The translations under genes and the position numbers were made by a program. The notes beneath the pieces are model-generated. The model ran no database searches. It worked only from the letters and a program-made list of their open reading frames with translations, and was not told the origin of the DNA. A stretch of 64,000 bases of DNA, taken from Schistosoma mansoni (taxonomy: Eukaryota > Platyhelminthes > Trematoda > Strigeidida > Schistosomatidae). The stretch covers positions 744,001 to 808,000 of the forward strand of contig NW_017386007.1 of assembly GCF_000237925.1 (NCBI RefSeq), read 5' to 3'. Below, piece after piece: positions 22,840 through 34,439 of the stretch (positions are counted from its first letter, which is position 1; the number at the start of each line of letters is the position of its first letter).

Positions 22840-23195
22840 AATGACTGCCGATCGGTTGGTGAGGCTGTCGAAAGAATCTCACGAAGACAGACTCAGACAC
22901 TTGGGGTTGTTCTTGTGAAGTTACGATGGAATAAGAGGTGATCTGATAATGACATTCAACCTACTAAGTGCTCCAAGTTACTCAAAAGCGAACACCCTAC
23001 CAGAACATCACCATCACGCCACTGCAGTTAATCACCAACAAATTGCTCATCATAAAGCAAAATCTGAAGTACACTCTCACTTCTTCTCATCAAGGGTTGT
23101 CCCCATTCAGAATGCCCTTCCAGTGAGAGTGTCCAGAGACTCCTCATGGAGTGGCTTCGAGTGAAGAATTGATAAATACCTACTGGCACATGGAT
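22840..23195 (+). mobile_element. CR1-like LINE 3' coding end
   Basis: Frames encode RLSKESHEDRLRHLGLF, RGDLIMTFNLLSAPSYS and HSHFFSSRVVPIQNALPVRV. These match the CR1 C-terminal pattern 'ERL--LGL--L--RR-RGDLI--F--L' followed by 'FF--RVV--WN-LP'. One frame shift separates the pieces. No clear tail. Confidence 0.55.
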
Positions 23196-23661
23196 TACCA
23201 TCTCATGCTCGGGTTAGTTGTACCTAGTACATGTTTCGTAGCTTTCCTACTGTCACTGTCACCATCACACGTCATTAACTCACTCCTATCTCACGATATA
23301 CAAACCTAGGAATGATCAGTTAACTGACTAAAATTAATGCAATCGAGTGACTGGACTACCGCCCACTAGGTATAACCAAATACCTGGAACCGTAAGGGAG
23401 CGACATGCAGGGACCTCAAAGAAATCGATCGGTTTATACAGGCTCGTCAGACAGTAACTGGTTATATTGGAAATTTATGGTGTGCGGGTTGCTTGATAGG
23501 TACGCTTCTTTTGTGTTTGTCGTATCCTTGAGATCGTCCTTCGCCTGTTTTATGTTCTTTTTTCATGAAGCACGTATAAATTATTGAGAAGTATGTTTCT
23601 CACGGTGCGAGTAGTTTGCCTGGATTTATGAGCTAAAATATGAAGAAACTGGTGACACAAC

Positions 23662-23729
23662 ATAGCAGAATTCTGCTATACAGTCAGTTAACTGACTGTA
23701 TACTCTTAAGGAGTATACTCCTTAAGAGT
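23662..23729. repeat. three consecutive perfect palindromes (18, 26 and 28 bp)
   Basis: Palindrome 1 (23662-23679) is centred on GAATTC, palindrome 2 (23677-23702) on GTTAAC, and palindrome 3 (23702-23729) on GTATAC. Each is a perfect inverted repeat with no spacer, and neighbours overlap by 1-3 bases. A CR1-like 3' coding piece follows (WNSLPIELVQATS at about 23742). Confidence 0.9.
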
Positions 23730-23835
23730 TTACAAATGCTGGAATTCGCTGCCGATTGAGCTAGTTCAAGCAACTTCTTAGGAGTCCTTTAAAAGGAAAC
23801 TTGACATATACTTTGGAACTAAGGATAACATCTTA
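23730..23835 (+). mobile_element. CR1-like LINE C-terminal fragment
   Basis: Encodes KCWNSLPIELVQATS, a stop, then ESFKRKLDIYFG. This is the 'WN-LP--VV-A-S---FK--LD' ending of CR1-type LINEs. Confidence 0.5.
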
Positions 23836-24130
23836 TTACGATTTACCAATTTCCATTTTTTCCTCTATTATCTTAATTCTTGAGTGTAGATGAGGATTGG
23901 CTAATGTGTTCTAGGTATAATTCCCACTATTCTACCAATCTTGGGACTTTTCAGGAATCCACTGATTCTGAAAGAAGGTTTAGAATTTCTCCACATATTC
24001 TATGGAGTAGTCTTTATTTCATTAAATCTCCAAAACTATGCTTAGGAACTTTTAGCTAATAATGGCTATGAGATAACTTGTCACTAGAGATCTATTCATA
24101 TTAACATCTGTTACTAGTTAGTCCTTCTAT

Positions 24131-24655
24131 TGTAGTGCCGCGATTCGTTAATCGTTTACTTCGATAACCGTTATAATTCTAATCTTAACGGTGCATAAAA
24201 TCAGAAGACAAAGGATAGCAGCGACTACAGTTTATTGTCAAATAACTCAGGTCAGAAAGCTAACAACACCTGAGCGAATATCAACGAGCGAGTGAGCGGC
24301 AAGCGAGAGAGCGAGTGAACAGGCGAATAAGCGAAGGAAACGAACGAGGAGCAAGCGAGCGAATAGCAAGCAATTACACAGGCAATTTATAGTCACATTT
24401 AATAAGGGCACAACAAAGCAAAACAAAGGCTGATAATAGTATTTGCGTGCGTACATATATGGGGAGGAGTATGAGTCATCGAATGATATTTAAGCAGTCA
24501 ACATTTCAGATAGTGTCATGTGCTCTTGTGGTATAACAGTGTAAAGATATATGCAAAATGTTACTATCCAAATGACGATGTCTGTTAAGTAAGTTATAAA
24601 AAGGGCTTAACCAAAATTGGCTATAATCGAAATTGATTGTAGGATGGTTGCTATA
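24131..24655 (-). repeat. 3' LTR of the young Gypsy element
   Basis: 525 bp, essentially identical to 29280-29804. It contains a run of (GCGAGTGA)-like degenerate short repeats at about 24280-24370. Confidence 0.9.
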
Positions 24656-24994
24656 TAACTCCCCCCTGCAAACAAAGATATATGAAAAAAATGTCTGTGT
24701 TTGCATAAAATACAGTAAATTGAATAGCGTAGTTACAATCATTTGAAGATATGGGTCTGTATAAAATTAGAATGAAGTTAATGTGCATTTAGTTCGTGCC
24801 CGTCCGTTAGGCTATACAAAATAGCTGTAAGATATAGAAGGAATATGGTATCGCTTCGAAAAAAAATTACACGTATGAGCGTAAAGGTACATAAGCTTTG
24901 TCGAGTTTGATAGAGTTTAACATAAGTTTAATAATCTATATGTATACAAAGAAGAGGAAGAATTTTAATTAATATTCGAAATAGCAGAAAATCG

Positions 24995-27660
24995 TCAGTA
25001 AAAGACTGTAGCGACATAACGTTGCGGCCATCTTACTCTGCGACCAGATTTTGTCGTTATCGGAGTCTCTTCTTTTTGGTGCGTTAGCGTCGTTGACTCT
25101 TGATACTCGTGTTTCGTCGGTGTGATCGTCTTCGAGAGGCTTGTGCTTGTCGATTGAAAATCACTGTCAATGAAAGCTGGTTTCACTCGATCGATGCTGA
25201 TTACGTCTGTCTTCCCAGCTTTTTCTACCGTGACTGTCTTATCTGACTTCGTAATCACTCTGAATGGACCTTCATAGTTCGGCTGCAGAGGTGGTTGTAC
25301 GTTGTCTCTTCTGATAAATACGTGCGTGCTATTATGTAGTTGCTGAGGTACGAATACTCGTCGTTGTTGTAGTCTGGGAAGTGCTATTTTTAAATCGTTC
25401 ATGTGTTTCTTCAGGCGTTGCACGTAGTTGGCTACATCAGTCGGAACACTTTTACCTGAAGCGAAAAATTCTCCGGGTAAACGTAAAGTAGTTCCATATA
25501 CCAACTCGGCTGGACAACATCCCATATCCTGTTTAATTATTGTTCTTAAACCTAACATGACTAAAGGAAGCTTATTAGCCCAATCGTTATTGACAATGAC
25601 AGATGTAAGGGATGCTTTCAACTGTCTATGTAGGCGTTCAACCATTCCGTTTGCCATTGGATGGTAGGATGTCGTTCGTATACGTTTAATTCCGAGGAGT
25701 TCTGTAAGCTGCTGGAAGAGTCGACTTTCGAATTGAGCTCCTCTATCGGTCGTGATAATTGCCGGTATACCATAGTAAGAAATCCAATTTTCGATAAGGG
25801 CTTTGGCTACGGATTCGGCTGAGGTGTCTTTTATTGGTACCGCTACAGGCCATCGGGTAAATCTATCGATGCATGTAAAAATATAGTTGTACCCGTTCGA
25901 AACTGGCAGTGGTCCCACGATATCGATGTGTATATGTTCGAATCGAGTGTCTGGCTGTGAAAACGAACCCATTGGCAAACTAGTATGATGATGTACTTTG
26001 GCTTTTTGACATTTCATGCATGTTTGTGTCCAATTACGTACATCGCGATTCATTTTTGTCCATACGAAACGCTCACTGATTAATTTCATCGTGGCTTTTA
26101 TTCCCGGGTGCGATAGGTTATGGATACTTTCGAATACTTTCCGTCGTAATGGTTTAGGAATGAATGGGCGAGGTCGGCCTGTCGACATGTCACATATTAC
26201 TTTCGCGTTGCCGAACTGAATATCTTCGAATAATAATGACGTCGTGTCATCGAATCTTAGCTTGTTTAGTTCGATGTCTGTCTCTTGTAACTTCGCGAGA
26301 CCGTGATAATCAATTCCATTTGTAATAATCGCGTTTATCGTTGTTCTGGACAACGCATCTGCCACTTCGTTATTATTACCTTCAATATACTGTATGCTAG
26401 ATGTAAATTGGGAAATAAATTCTAATTGTCGAATTTCCCTCGGCGAATAGTTATCCTGCTTGGCGTTTAATGCTTTCGTGAGGGGTTTGTGATCTGTATA
26501 CACTGTGAAAATGGTACCCTCTATCATATGTCGGAAATGCTTGATTGCCAAGTAAATCGCTAATAGTTCTCTTCCGAACGTACTGTACCTCGTTTGTGTA
26601 GGATTTAATCTCTTCGAGAAAAATGAAATCGGTTCCCATGTACCGTTTACTAACTGCTGCAGTACTGCTCCCACTGCTATGTTCGATGCGTCCGTCATGA
26701 CGGCTAGTGGCGCTTCGCTCTTTCGTCGTACTATTATCATTTTCTCATGAAGTACTCGCTTAGCGTTCTCAAAAGCTTGTATAGCCTCTGTCGATAGATG
26801 GAATGTTCGGATATTTCCTCGCAAAGCGTCCGTTAATGGCTGTAGTATTGCCGCGCAGTTTGGAATAAATCGCCTATAATAGTTTATTAGTCCCAATAAT
26901 CGTCGTAACTTTTTTTGTGACTCGGGCAACGGATAATTACGAATAGCAGCAACTTCTGCTGGAACTGGCATGATACCTCGAGAATTTATCATATGATCTA
27001 GGAATTGCAATGATTTCTTTCCAAATTCACATTTCTCCACGTTAATAGTAACACCATGTTCTTGAAGTCTCGTGAATAACTGTCGTAGATGTTGTAGATG
27101 TTCTTCCACAGTAGCGCTAGCTACTAATATATCATCGATATATGCGTATACCCCTGTCAAACCTCTAACAACCTGATCAATAAATCGCTGAAAGGTTTGA
27201 GCTGCATTAGTTAGTCCAAATGGCATTCGCAAAAACTCAAATAAACCAAATGGAGTGATTACAGCCGTTTTCAGTACATCTTCTGGGGCCACTGGAATGT
27301 GGTAATACGCTCGAACAAGATGAATTTTCGAAAAAATCGTAGCACCTTCCATTTCGGTAGTGATGTCGTGAATATGTGGCACTGGGTATCTATCTGCTAT
27401 CGTTTGCTTGTTAAGGGCTCTATAATCTCCACATGGTCTGATTTCTCCATTCTTTTTGGGAACCATATGTAACGGAGATGCCCAGGGACTATTAGATGGC
27501 CTTATGATACCAAGTTTCATTAGTTTTTCGAATTCTCGTTTCGCAATGTTTAACCCTTTTTGGGTCCAACCTTCGCGCTCTTACTCGAGTCGGTGGACCT
27601 TTCGTGACGATATGGTGCTGTACTGTATGTTTAAGATCTTTGTTGTCGTATGATGACCTC
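24995..27660 (-). mobile_element. pol region (RT, RNase H, integrase) of the Gypsy element
   Basis: A long reverse-strand frame. Recognised in order: RT N-terminal region ([20 protein letters not shown]), RT palm motif YIDDILVAS, RNase H region ([13 protein letters not shown]) and DALSRT linker. The integrase follows with its His-Cys zinc region (CMKCQKAK), core start [19 protein letters not shown], and [16 protein letters not shown] with the catalytic glutamate. The enzymes copy element RNA and insert the DNA. Confidence 0.92.
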
Positions 27661-27686
27661 GTTAAATCGGCGAACTTATTTAGAAG

Positions 27687-28939
27687 TTACTTATATTGCT
27701 CGTTCTTATCTTTCGACACTACTAAATTCATAGATACATGATCGGTGGTCACTCCTCTTATGACTACTGAGCGTTCTCCATTCACTAGTTGGTTTCGTCG
27801 AGAATCTACCAATAGGTCAAAATTCTTTAAGAAATCGATACCAATTATGGGTACGGAAACATCAGCGATCACAAATTCCCAGCGAAGTGAAATACTACGG
27901 CCGAAATTCAAGGTTAGTTTTCGCTTGCCATATGTCTTTATGTCGGATCTATTCGCTGCTTTAAGAGTTAGCGCAGTATCGATATTTTGTTTTTCGTTGC
28001 TCAATGGAGGGACGACGCTTATCTCTGCTCCCGTGTCTACTAAAAATTGTGCGCCTGTTACTCTGTCCTGAACATAGAATAAACGATTGCTCCTGGGAGC
28101 TGCGTTGATCGTTGTAGTCGTTACTGAGAATCGTTGGGATCGTTTAAATTTGCATGTAGACCTGCATTTTCGAGCTCTGTAGCCAAATGTTTGATGGTAC
28201 CAGCATATAGCAGGATCTGGTAGTCCCTTAGAAAATGATCGGTTTCTATCTCTTGATCTGCTGCGCGACCCACTTCTTTTCCTGTCGTTGTGATTTAGAG
28301 TCGTTAGTTTGTGGCATAGCGCATTAATTTCATTTTGCAAGGCCTCGACTCTTTCGTCAACTGTGGAGTTGAGTGTTTGTGTAGTCGCGTGCCTCATTCT
28401 CTCGTAAATCTTATCGGCTATTTTAGCGATGTTGTCTATGTCTACATCGCTATCTCCGACAGCGAGGATCTGCTGTACGTTCGGTGGGAGTCGTCGCAAC
28501 CATAAGTGGTAAAATATATTTTTATCAACATTTCTGTCTCCAATTACGTTGCTCATTAAATTTTTAATTGCAAAGGCGTTTTATCTCCGATCTGCACTTC
28601 ACCGAGCAATTGCTCGACAGCTTGACGGTCGTTTAACCAGAGAGCTTTTATTACTGCCTGTTTCAATACGTCGTACGGATTTACTGCATCCGGCTTAGTT
28701 AGGACCTCTCGTACGTTGACTGCTACTTCATCTGGAAGTAGTGAGCTCGCATAGCCGAACTTATGTCGCTGTAAAATGATACGATTGGCTACGAAGTAAT
28801 TTTCAAGTCTAATAAACCAGAGTTGAGGATCAGTAACATTAAAAGATGGAATAGTAACATTAATAACTCCCACGGATGGTGACTGTGAAAGATCGATTGT
28901 TTCGTTATTTAAAGACATTACTAATAATAATAACAACAA
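27687..28939 (-). mobile_element. gag and protease region of the Gypsy element
   Basis: N-terminal capsid-like part (FIRLENYFVANRI, FGYASSLLPDE), an Arg/Ser-rich stretch (SGSRSRSRDRNRS) and a zinc knuckle CWYHQTFGYRARKC. An aspartic protease follows with active site FLVDTGAEISVVPP and the second motif VPIIGIDFLKNFDLLVD. This is typical Gypsy gag-pr order. Confidence 0.88.
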
Positions 28940-29279
28940 AAAATTAATTAGTATGCGAATATAACGTAATTGTCACTGAGAGAAATGAATCGATGAAAAC
29001 AATGATAACAACAAATGGTACAATTTATAACATAAAACGGACTTACTGAATTGCACCAATATATCAATTGTTCGTGAATAATCGTTATTTATTATGAATA
29101 TTATCGTTATGTTCAAAAATGGGATAATGTACGTACGATTAAAATTGTGATATAATAAATCCACAATTATGATTATAATCCAGATAATAATTCGAATAGA
29201 AACAGAGTACGTTGAATTTTCGAAATGAAGTTATTTCGTCGAAAATTGTTTTATGTTCGCTCGGCGAGGCATCCAATTC

Positions 29280-29804
29280 TGTAGTGCCGCGATTCGTTAA
29301 TCGTTTACTTCGATAACCGTTATAATTCTAATCTTAACGGTGCATAAAATCAGAAGACAAAGGATAGCAGCGACTACAGTTTATTGTCAAATAACTCAGG
29401 TCAGAAAGCTAACAACACCTGAGCGAATATCAACGAGCGAGTGAGCGGCAAGCGAGAGGGCGAGTGAACAGGCGAATAAGCGAAGGAAACGAACGAGGAG
29501 CAAGCGAGCGAATAGCAAGCAATTACACAGGCAATTTATAGTCACATTTAATAAGGGCACAACAAAGCAAAACAAAGGCTGATAATAGTATTTGCGTGCG
29601 TACATATATGGGGAGGAGTATGAGTCATCGAATGATATTTAAGCAGTCAACATTTCAGATAGTGTCATGTGCTCTTGTGGTATAACAGTGTAAAGATATA
29701 TGCAAAATGTTACTATCCAAATGACGATGTCTGTTAAGTAAGTTATAAAAAGGGCTTAACCAAAATTGGCTATAATCGAAATTGATTGTAGGATGGTTGC
29801 TATA
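29280..29804 (-). repeat. 5' LTR of the young Gypsy element
   Basis: 525 bp. In sense it is followed, after GAAT, by TGGATGCCTCGCCGAGCG (complement at 29259-29276), a candidate tRNA primer-binding site; the priming tRNA is not identified. Confidence 0.9.
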
Positions 29805-29808
29805 CTAT

Positions 29809-30890
29809 TATTTATATTGAGGAAACTATCTTAACATTCAGTCCAGAGTGTTTTTTGAAGCTCGGGGATAATCAGGAGAGAGTACAGATTGTCTGTGTTA
29901 TTTCTCACAGTAGTTATTCGTGCAAAATACTGTCACTTTGTAAGTCGCCTCACCTGTACAGCTAATATTGTGTTTTCCACCAACCGATTTCAGCCAGTAA
30001 TCGTTTAATAAAACTCCAAACCCTTCATTCATCAACTTGTAATCTATGTTTCTCGAAGTATCAATTTCATTTGCGAAGGATGTAATGGGAGACCGGATAC
30101 ATGACCGCATATGGATTTTAACGCAATATGGTATGACATCCTGAAATGTTTTTGCCAGAGCAACTAGCGACTCTATAGTACGGACCTAACATCCCAAATG
30201 TTTAAACAAAACGTCACTGCAACTCACTCTGATCAATTCATAGCTTGTGGCGACCCTTGGGGCTTTTAATATAGTATGATCAGGGACACCATCAACGGTA
30301 CTGATGAAAGTCAGTGCTGTTCGTATGCTTTGTCACATTTTGCATGGAATCACTATAGCTACCAACTTCCTTACTAATTAGTCAGTTCATTTAACTCGAC
30401 ATATCGTTCAAAAGCCCACAACTTCCGTAAATAGCAGCAATCATTTTTAGCTATTCACAGATAAATTGGTATTGAGGAAAACCCAAAGCTTTTTCCTCAG
30501 AAATGCGATTCCCGATGGGTTCCTGCCCCAAAAGTAACCTGTCTACACCTACTGTTAAAGCGTTCCCGATCCATGGATGAATGGTCTTTGCTATGTGAGA
30601 CCTAGTATAATTCTGTATCGGTTTCATTTTAGACAGTTATTAGAAGTTCTTCTAAAACCACTAAACACTACACCTTTAAAATTTCAGTTGCTTTGATCTG
30701 TCGCTATTACTTTTCCATCATATAGGGATTTGTCAAGAGAAAGGAATTTTTAAATCATTTTAAAATCTCCATATCGCTTCAGGTCGATAATGAGTGTAAC
30801 CCTGTTAGTCATGTTAATAAGGAAGAACGGTTGACTTAAACTATACAACTGTACCAATAAAGAACGCGGAAGTTCATGTTTAAAGTATTG
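29809..30890. other. no gene recognised
   Basis: Interval between two LTR-element regions. Short frames only; no motif, repeat partner or splice chain found. Confidence 0.4.
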
Positions 30891-30894
30891 GAAT

Positions 30895-30985
30895 ACGGTT
30901 AAGAATCAGTGTTAGGGTTAGGTGATCGGTTAGAGTTTTTATCATGAACTGACATCAGCTATAATACAAGGATACTAAAACCATA
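30895..30985 (+). repeat. dispersed repeat W, copy 2
   Basis: GTGTTAGGGTTAGGTGATCGG and ATGAACTGACATCAGCTATA pair with 8555-8645. A 74-residue hydrophobic open frame (30991-31215) begins just after; it has no recognisable family and no supporting signal. Confidence 0.35.
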
Positions 30986-31216
30986 TTCTCATGCTAATTC
31001 TTAGCATAATAAGCGATTCATTTGTCCTTGTAGCGTCTTTGTTAGCCATAATTTTCAACCCATCACTGTCATTCGACTGTTTACTTTACGTTTACCAGGA
31101 AAACAGTGGTTTCATTAGGCTAATTATCGCCCTGATGTGTTTATTTATCAGCCTAATTGCGGTACCTAACTTTCGGTTCCAGATAGTTATAACGTTGTTT
31201 ACATTACTAGCTTAAA

Positions 31217-32760
31217 TCAGAGAGTAGTTCTTGTACCCGTCACTGGAGTGTTTCGAATTGCCGCTGCTACTACACTCCATATTTCTGGATCAACTGATAT
31301 GGAGGCAATGACCATGTCCTCCGGTCCAGGATGTTGAACTGCAATAAGTCGTGAGAGGGCATCGATTTGACTGATAGTATTGGTTGACTGATACCTTATG
31401 TTAAAGTCGTAGCTGAAAAGCATTGTTGCCCGGCGCTGTAGTCTGTTAGCTGTGTAAACAGAAATCCCTTTCTTGGAATCGAATATTGCAATCAGTGGTT
31501 TGTGGTCTGTCAACAGAGTGAACTTACGGCCTTAAAGCATTTTATGAAATCTGTTGACAGCAAAAACTCCCGTAGGTGGACTCGCCTTGTTCACTAACCC
31601 GGTTAAAGCGCCGGAAATTCGCATTTCGTCTTCTCAATTTCATAAACAACACTGGTGCCACGAGAAGGCAGTGAGTAGGACTTCCCTGGAAGAGGCTATA
31701 TATTCTTGAAAACAGAGGCGAATTTTCTCTTCAGATTTTCTGAAACCTTTTTACCTGTCTTTTTTGCATGTGATGTGGTGTCTAATGATGGACACGACAC
31801 ATTACAAACGCTGTTGATGGGTATATCCATTATTGCAAGTTTTTATAACATATCTAGACCAAGAAGATCAAGGTTTGGTCGTTCTGTTAGATAGCATACC
31901 CCTTTACAGCTATTTCCATTGATGGAAAATTCACACTGTAATTCACCAACTAGTTTTAGTACACCACCAGATGCGTTTTTAGCCGTTTTGTTGGATGGCT
32001 TCATTGGCCGTTTCCCAAGCACGTTATACGTTTCTCTAGACACTAGAGTGATATCGGATGCTGTGTCGATTTGAAGACGAGCTGCTATACCACTAATCTG
32101 GATCGTAACATACTTTCTCCGAATGTCATAGTCTGTTTGGAAGGCTGCTACCAGAGAAAGTGATTTAGATTCGGCTGACATTTATGTTTGTTGAATGGGT
32201 AGAATCGTACATAGTGCCAATCACCACATAACCAACATGCAGTGGTTATTTTGCTACCACTTGTATTCGGTTTCTGAACTTTTAACCTAGTAATAGCATT
32301 GAAACTACTGCAGGTTAAATTAGGATTTACCTGTTCTCGTCTCACCAAATTCAGACACTGATAGCGAATACTAAACAATGAGGAAGATTCACCGGATATC
32401 TCTGACAGCTGAGATACTGTCTCCTCGAACTGAGCTCTCGAGGTAACTGGTAATATATGATCAGCATAGCATGCATGTTCACGAATTCCCAACTTGCGTA
32501 TCAACATTCGAGTCTTCCATGCGTTATCTTGTTTACAAAGCTCTATTGTGAATGTGTCTTGCCAATGCTTGAACCACGTGAGAAATGTATTTCCACATTC
32601 GGGGTCATAATAGAATTCCGGAGTGCTGCTGGCAACTGCATCGCAAGAAGTACTTGAAGTAGCATGTGAAGTGGAGCAGTGAATGTTAAGCTGTTGCGTC
32701 AGAGTTTCTAACCAGCGCATTTGTGCGTCAAGTTGTGCTTTCTGTTGTTGGGTGACATGG
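31217..32760 (-). mobile_element. older Gypsy element remnant (fossil)
   Basis: Reverse-strand pieces in element order. Gag is at about 32170-32720 (FLTWFKHWQDTFTIEL, knuckle-like CWLCGDWHYV) and protease at about 31843-32181 (LQIDTASDITLVS, LDLLGLDML). RNase H plus linker is at 31217-31530 (MTDHKPLIAIFDSKKGI, SQIDALSRLI). Most of RT is missing, and a piece of repeat Z (31565-31712) sits in its place. Clearly broken, several interruptions; a different Gypsy lineage from the 24-30 kb element. Confidence 0.8.
31565..31712 (+). repeat. dispersed repeat Z fragment
   Basis: ACTAACCCGGTTAAAGCGCC, TTCGCATTTCGTCTTCTCAA and TAGGACTTCCCTGGAAGAGG match the 12705-13140 copy. Confidence 0.55.
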
Positions 32761-33003
32761 CTCAGAATCGATTACAATGGCGTAGGTTTATACACTCTTT
32801 ATCTTCCCTTAAACCTTGAGATTAAAATTGCTTCATAACTTTTTTCCTTCCTATACTATATCCTTATATACAATCTTTCTTTATATACTACTACCACCAT
32901 TAAATTAACTACTTCTATGAATCCGGTGTTGATCTTGTTGTGCTAACGAGGTATGGCAACTTGGACCGTTGCATATATGTGCATGGTCCTACGTTGTGAC
33001 TGA
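32752..33003 (+). mobile_element. R2 LINE 3' end
   Basis: Starts GACATGGCTCAGAATCGATT (encoding MAQNR), runs through the 3' UTR (TTGTGCTAACGAGGTATGGC) and ends GTTGTGACTGACTGACTG, the (TGAC)n tail seen at 49.75 kb. Confidence 0.75.
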
Positions 33004-33539
33004 CTGACTGCTGTTGTTGCAGTATTCGGTTAAGCTGGTCGTCTGCTATCGGCATTTTGAATGAATTTTCCTTTTTCCCTGTCGACACTGTCATAATTGT
33101 TTTGCTAATAAACGACCTAGCTACTCCTAATGCTTAGTATTCTTATACAAATGACACTTGACGGGACCCCAAAAATCAGAACACGTTGAACAGGAACGAA
33201 ATTGTACTGAAAATAACAAGGGTAGGTGGACAGCAATCAATCGTTAGAAAAGCGTTCATATATTTATAGTATATGCATAAGAAGCCTCTAGATGTTTCTC
33301 CAACAATCTACCAGAGATGATTGGTTTAAATTAGTCAATCAGAGTGCGCCGTCACGATCATGCACATAACGTGCCTTAATCCGGTTTATTTCCCTCTAAC
33401 ACCAAGTCTTGTTTTCAACTTCCTAAAAGCCACATTGTTAATAGTCATTTCTCAAAGCTATACCAAATTATTCTATCAAATCCCATGTTTCCCATTATAA
33501 AACCATCAGTAATGGTAACTAATACATTGTGAAAATCCT

Positions 33540-33870
33540 CTTCAGATACTATACTTGTAGCCTTGATGTGATTGATATTGAGTTATACGATCAAGTAGGT
33601 GACCACAAGAGACTGTGTTTGACAGATATTTTAGTGCTAGTAAGGGATTCGAATACACAAATGGAGTGTGCGAGTAATGAGTTAGTTCGGCAATGTGTAT
33701 TCAGACACACTGAAGATACTTCGATTAGTCTCATCATCATAAAACACCAACTTTGGTGGATTGTGCGTATTTTACGAGTATTATCCCAGAGAGTTTCTCA
33801 TTGTGCCTTTTTTTCTGATGGTGAGACTGGTTTTGAAAAGCGGAGTGGTGGTCAGTTTATAACTTAGTGC
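33540..33870 (+). mobile_element. LINE C-terminal coding relic (third RTE-like family)
   Basis: Frame 33529-33867 encodes LIIIKHQLWWIVRILRVLSQ and TGFEKRSGGQFIT. These look like decayed forms of 'LKHRLRWLGHVLRMS-QR' and 'TGWKKRRGGQ-MTW' in RTE-like LINEs. It is related to but distinct from R2 at this segment. No ends seen. Confidence 0.5.
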
Positions 33871-34011
33871 CCATTTGGACTAATATTTACGTGTTTAGAT
33901 AAATAAATAGGCTATCGGACAACGAAAATTGTTTTTGTAAGATGTTTTCATTTAATGGTTGACTCCAACACACTTTATTATTGACATAATTGAAAAAAAA
34001 TCTAACTTATG

Positions 34012-34375
34012 ATTGTAAGACGGATAGTGACTAGCAGTGAATTCCAGGACGCGCGTTTCGTCCTATTTGGGACTCGTCAGCTGGATGTACCTGCATCACA
34101 GAGTTGATGTTCACTCCGGGACTCGAACCCAGTACCTTTCGCTTCAAACGCCATCGCGTTATCCACTCGGCCACTGAGTTCTGATAGCCAGTTGCTTGTG
34201 CAATGGGGTGAAGTTTCAATTCATTTACCATTGTTTGTTTGAATATTCCCATTGATGCTTAAGGACTGCAATTGATCAGTCTCTAATTGGCATATGTGCA
34301 TACTGTGCGTATTGCCTCGATATAGCCTTAATTCACAAGCATGATAAGCAAAGATGGATTGTGACTAGCAGTACA
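34012..34375 (-). mobile_element. SmAlpha unit (type A SINE), essentially full monomer
   Basis: The repeated junction GATGGAT(T)GTGACTAGCAGT recurs about 333 bp apart (34031 and 34364), equal to the known ~335-bp SmAlpha monomer. In sense it holds the tRNA-like head (ACTCAGTGGCCGAGTGGATA), B box GGTTCGAGTCCCGG and the hammerhead. The 3' part ends with GAGACTGATCAATTGCAGTC and CATCAATGGGAATATTCAAA. Tandem or retroposed origin cannot be told apart. Confidence 0.85.
34043..34085 (-). ncRNA. hammerhead ribozyme (SmAlpha type), intact-looking
   Basis: In sense: stem I TCCAG/CTGGA, core CTGACGA, stem II GTCC/GGAC with loop CAAATA, GAAA, stem III ACGC/GCGT and cleavage triplet GTC before CTGG. All conserved core positions are present. 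Schistosome SmAlpha transcripts with this ribozyme are known to self-cleave (established for the family). Confidence 0.85.
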
Positions 34376-34439
34376 TTACTAAATGAATTTAACTTATGAT
34401 TGTTTAAAATCCTTTGTTTTTCTTTTTCATTTGAAAAAA

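Larger units (their letters stand above)
24131..29804 (-). mobile_element. young Gypsy LTR retrotransposon, near whole (fossil)
   Basis: A 5,674-bp element in minus orientation. Two 525-bp LTRs lie at 24131-24655 (3' LTR) and 29280-29804 (5' LTR) and differ at about one base as far as I could read, so insertion is very recent. Imperfect inverted ends are TGTAG/CTATA. CTAT flanks both sides (24127-24130, 29805-29808) as a 4-bp target duplication. The polypurine tract (complement of CCCCCCTGCAAAC) adjoins the 3' LTR. Order in sense: gag, protease, RT, RNase H, integrase. The knuckle CWYHQTFGYRARKC has the C-H-C spacing recalled for the CsRn1/Boudicca branch of Gypsy. The coding region looks nearly whole, with about two interruptions. 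Confidence 0.92.

Noticed and set aside
23662-23729. CRISPR-like array or tRNA cluster
   Set aside because: The three palindromes have different sequences and no spacers, and this is a eukaryotic genome.
30991-31215. Hydrophobic 74-residue frame as a small membrane protein
   Set aside because: No promoter, splice context or family resemblance; the composition is what AT-rich DNA gives by chance.
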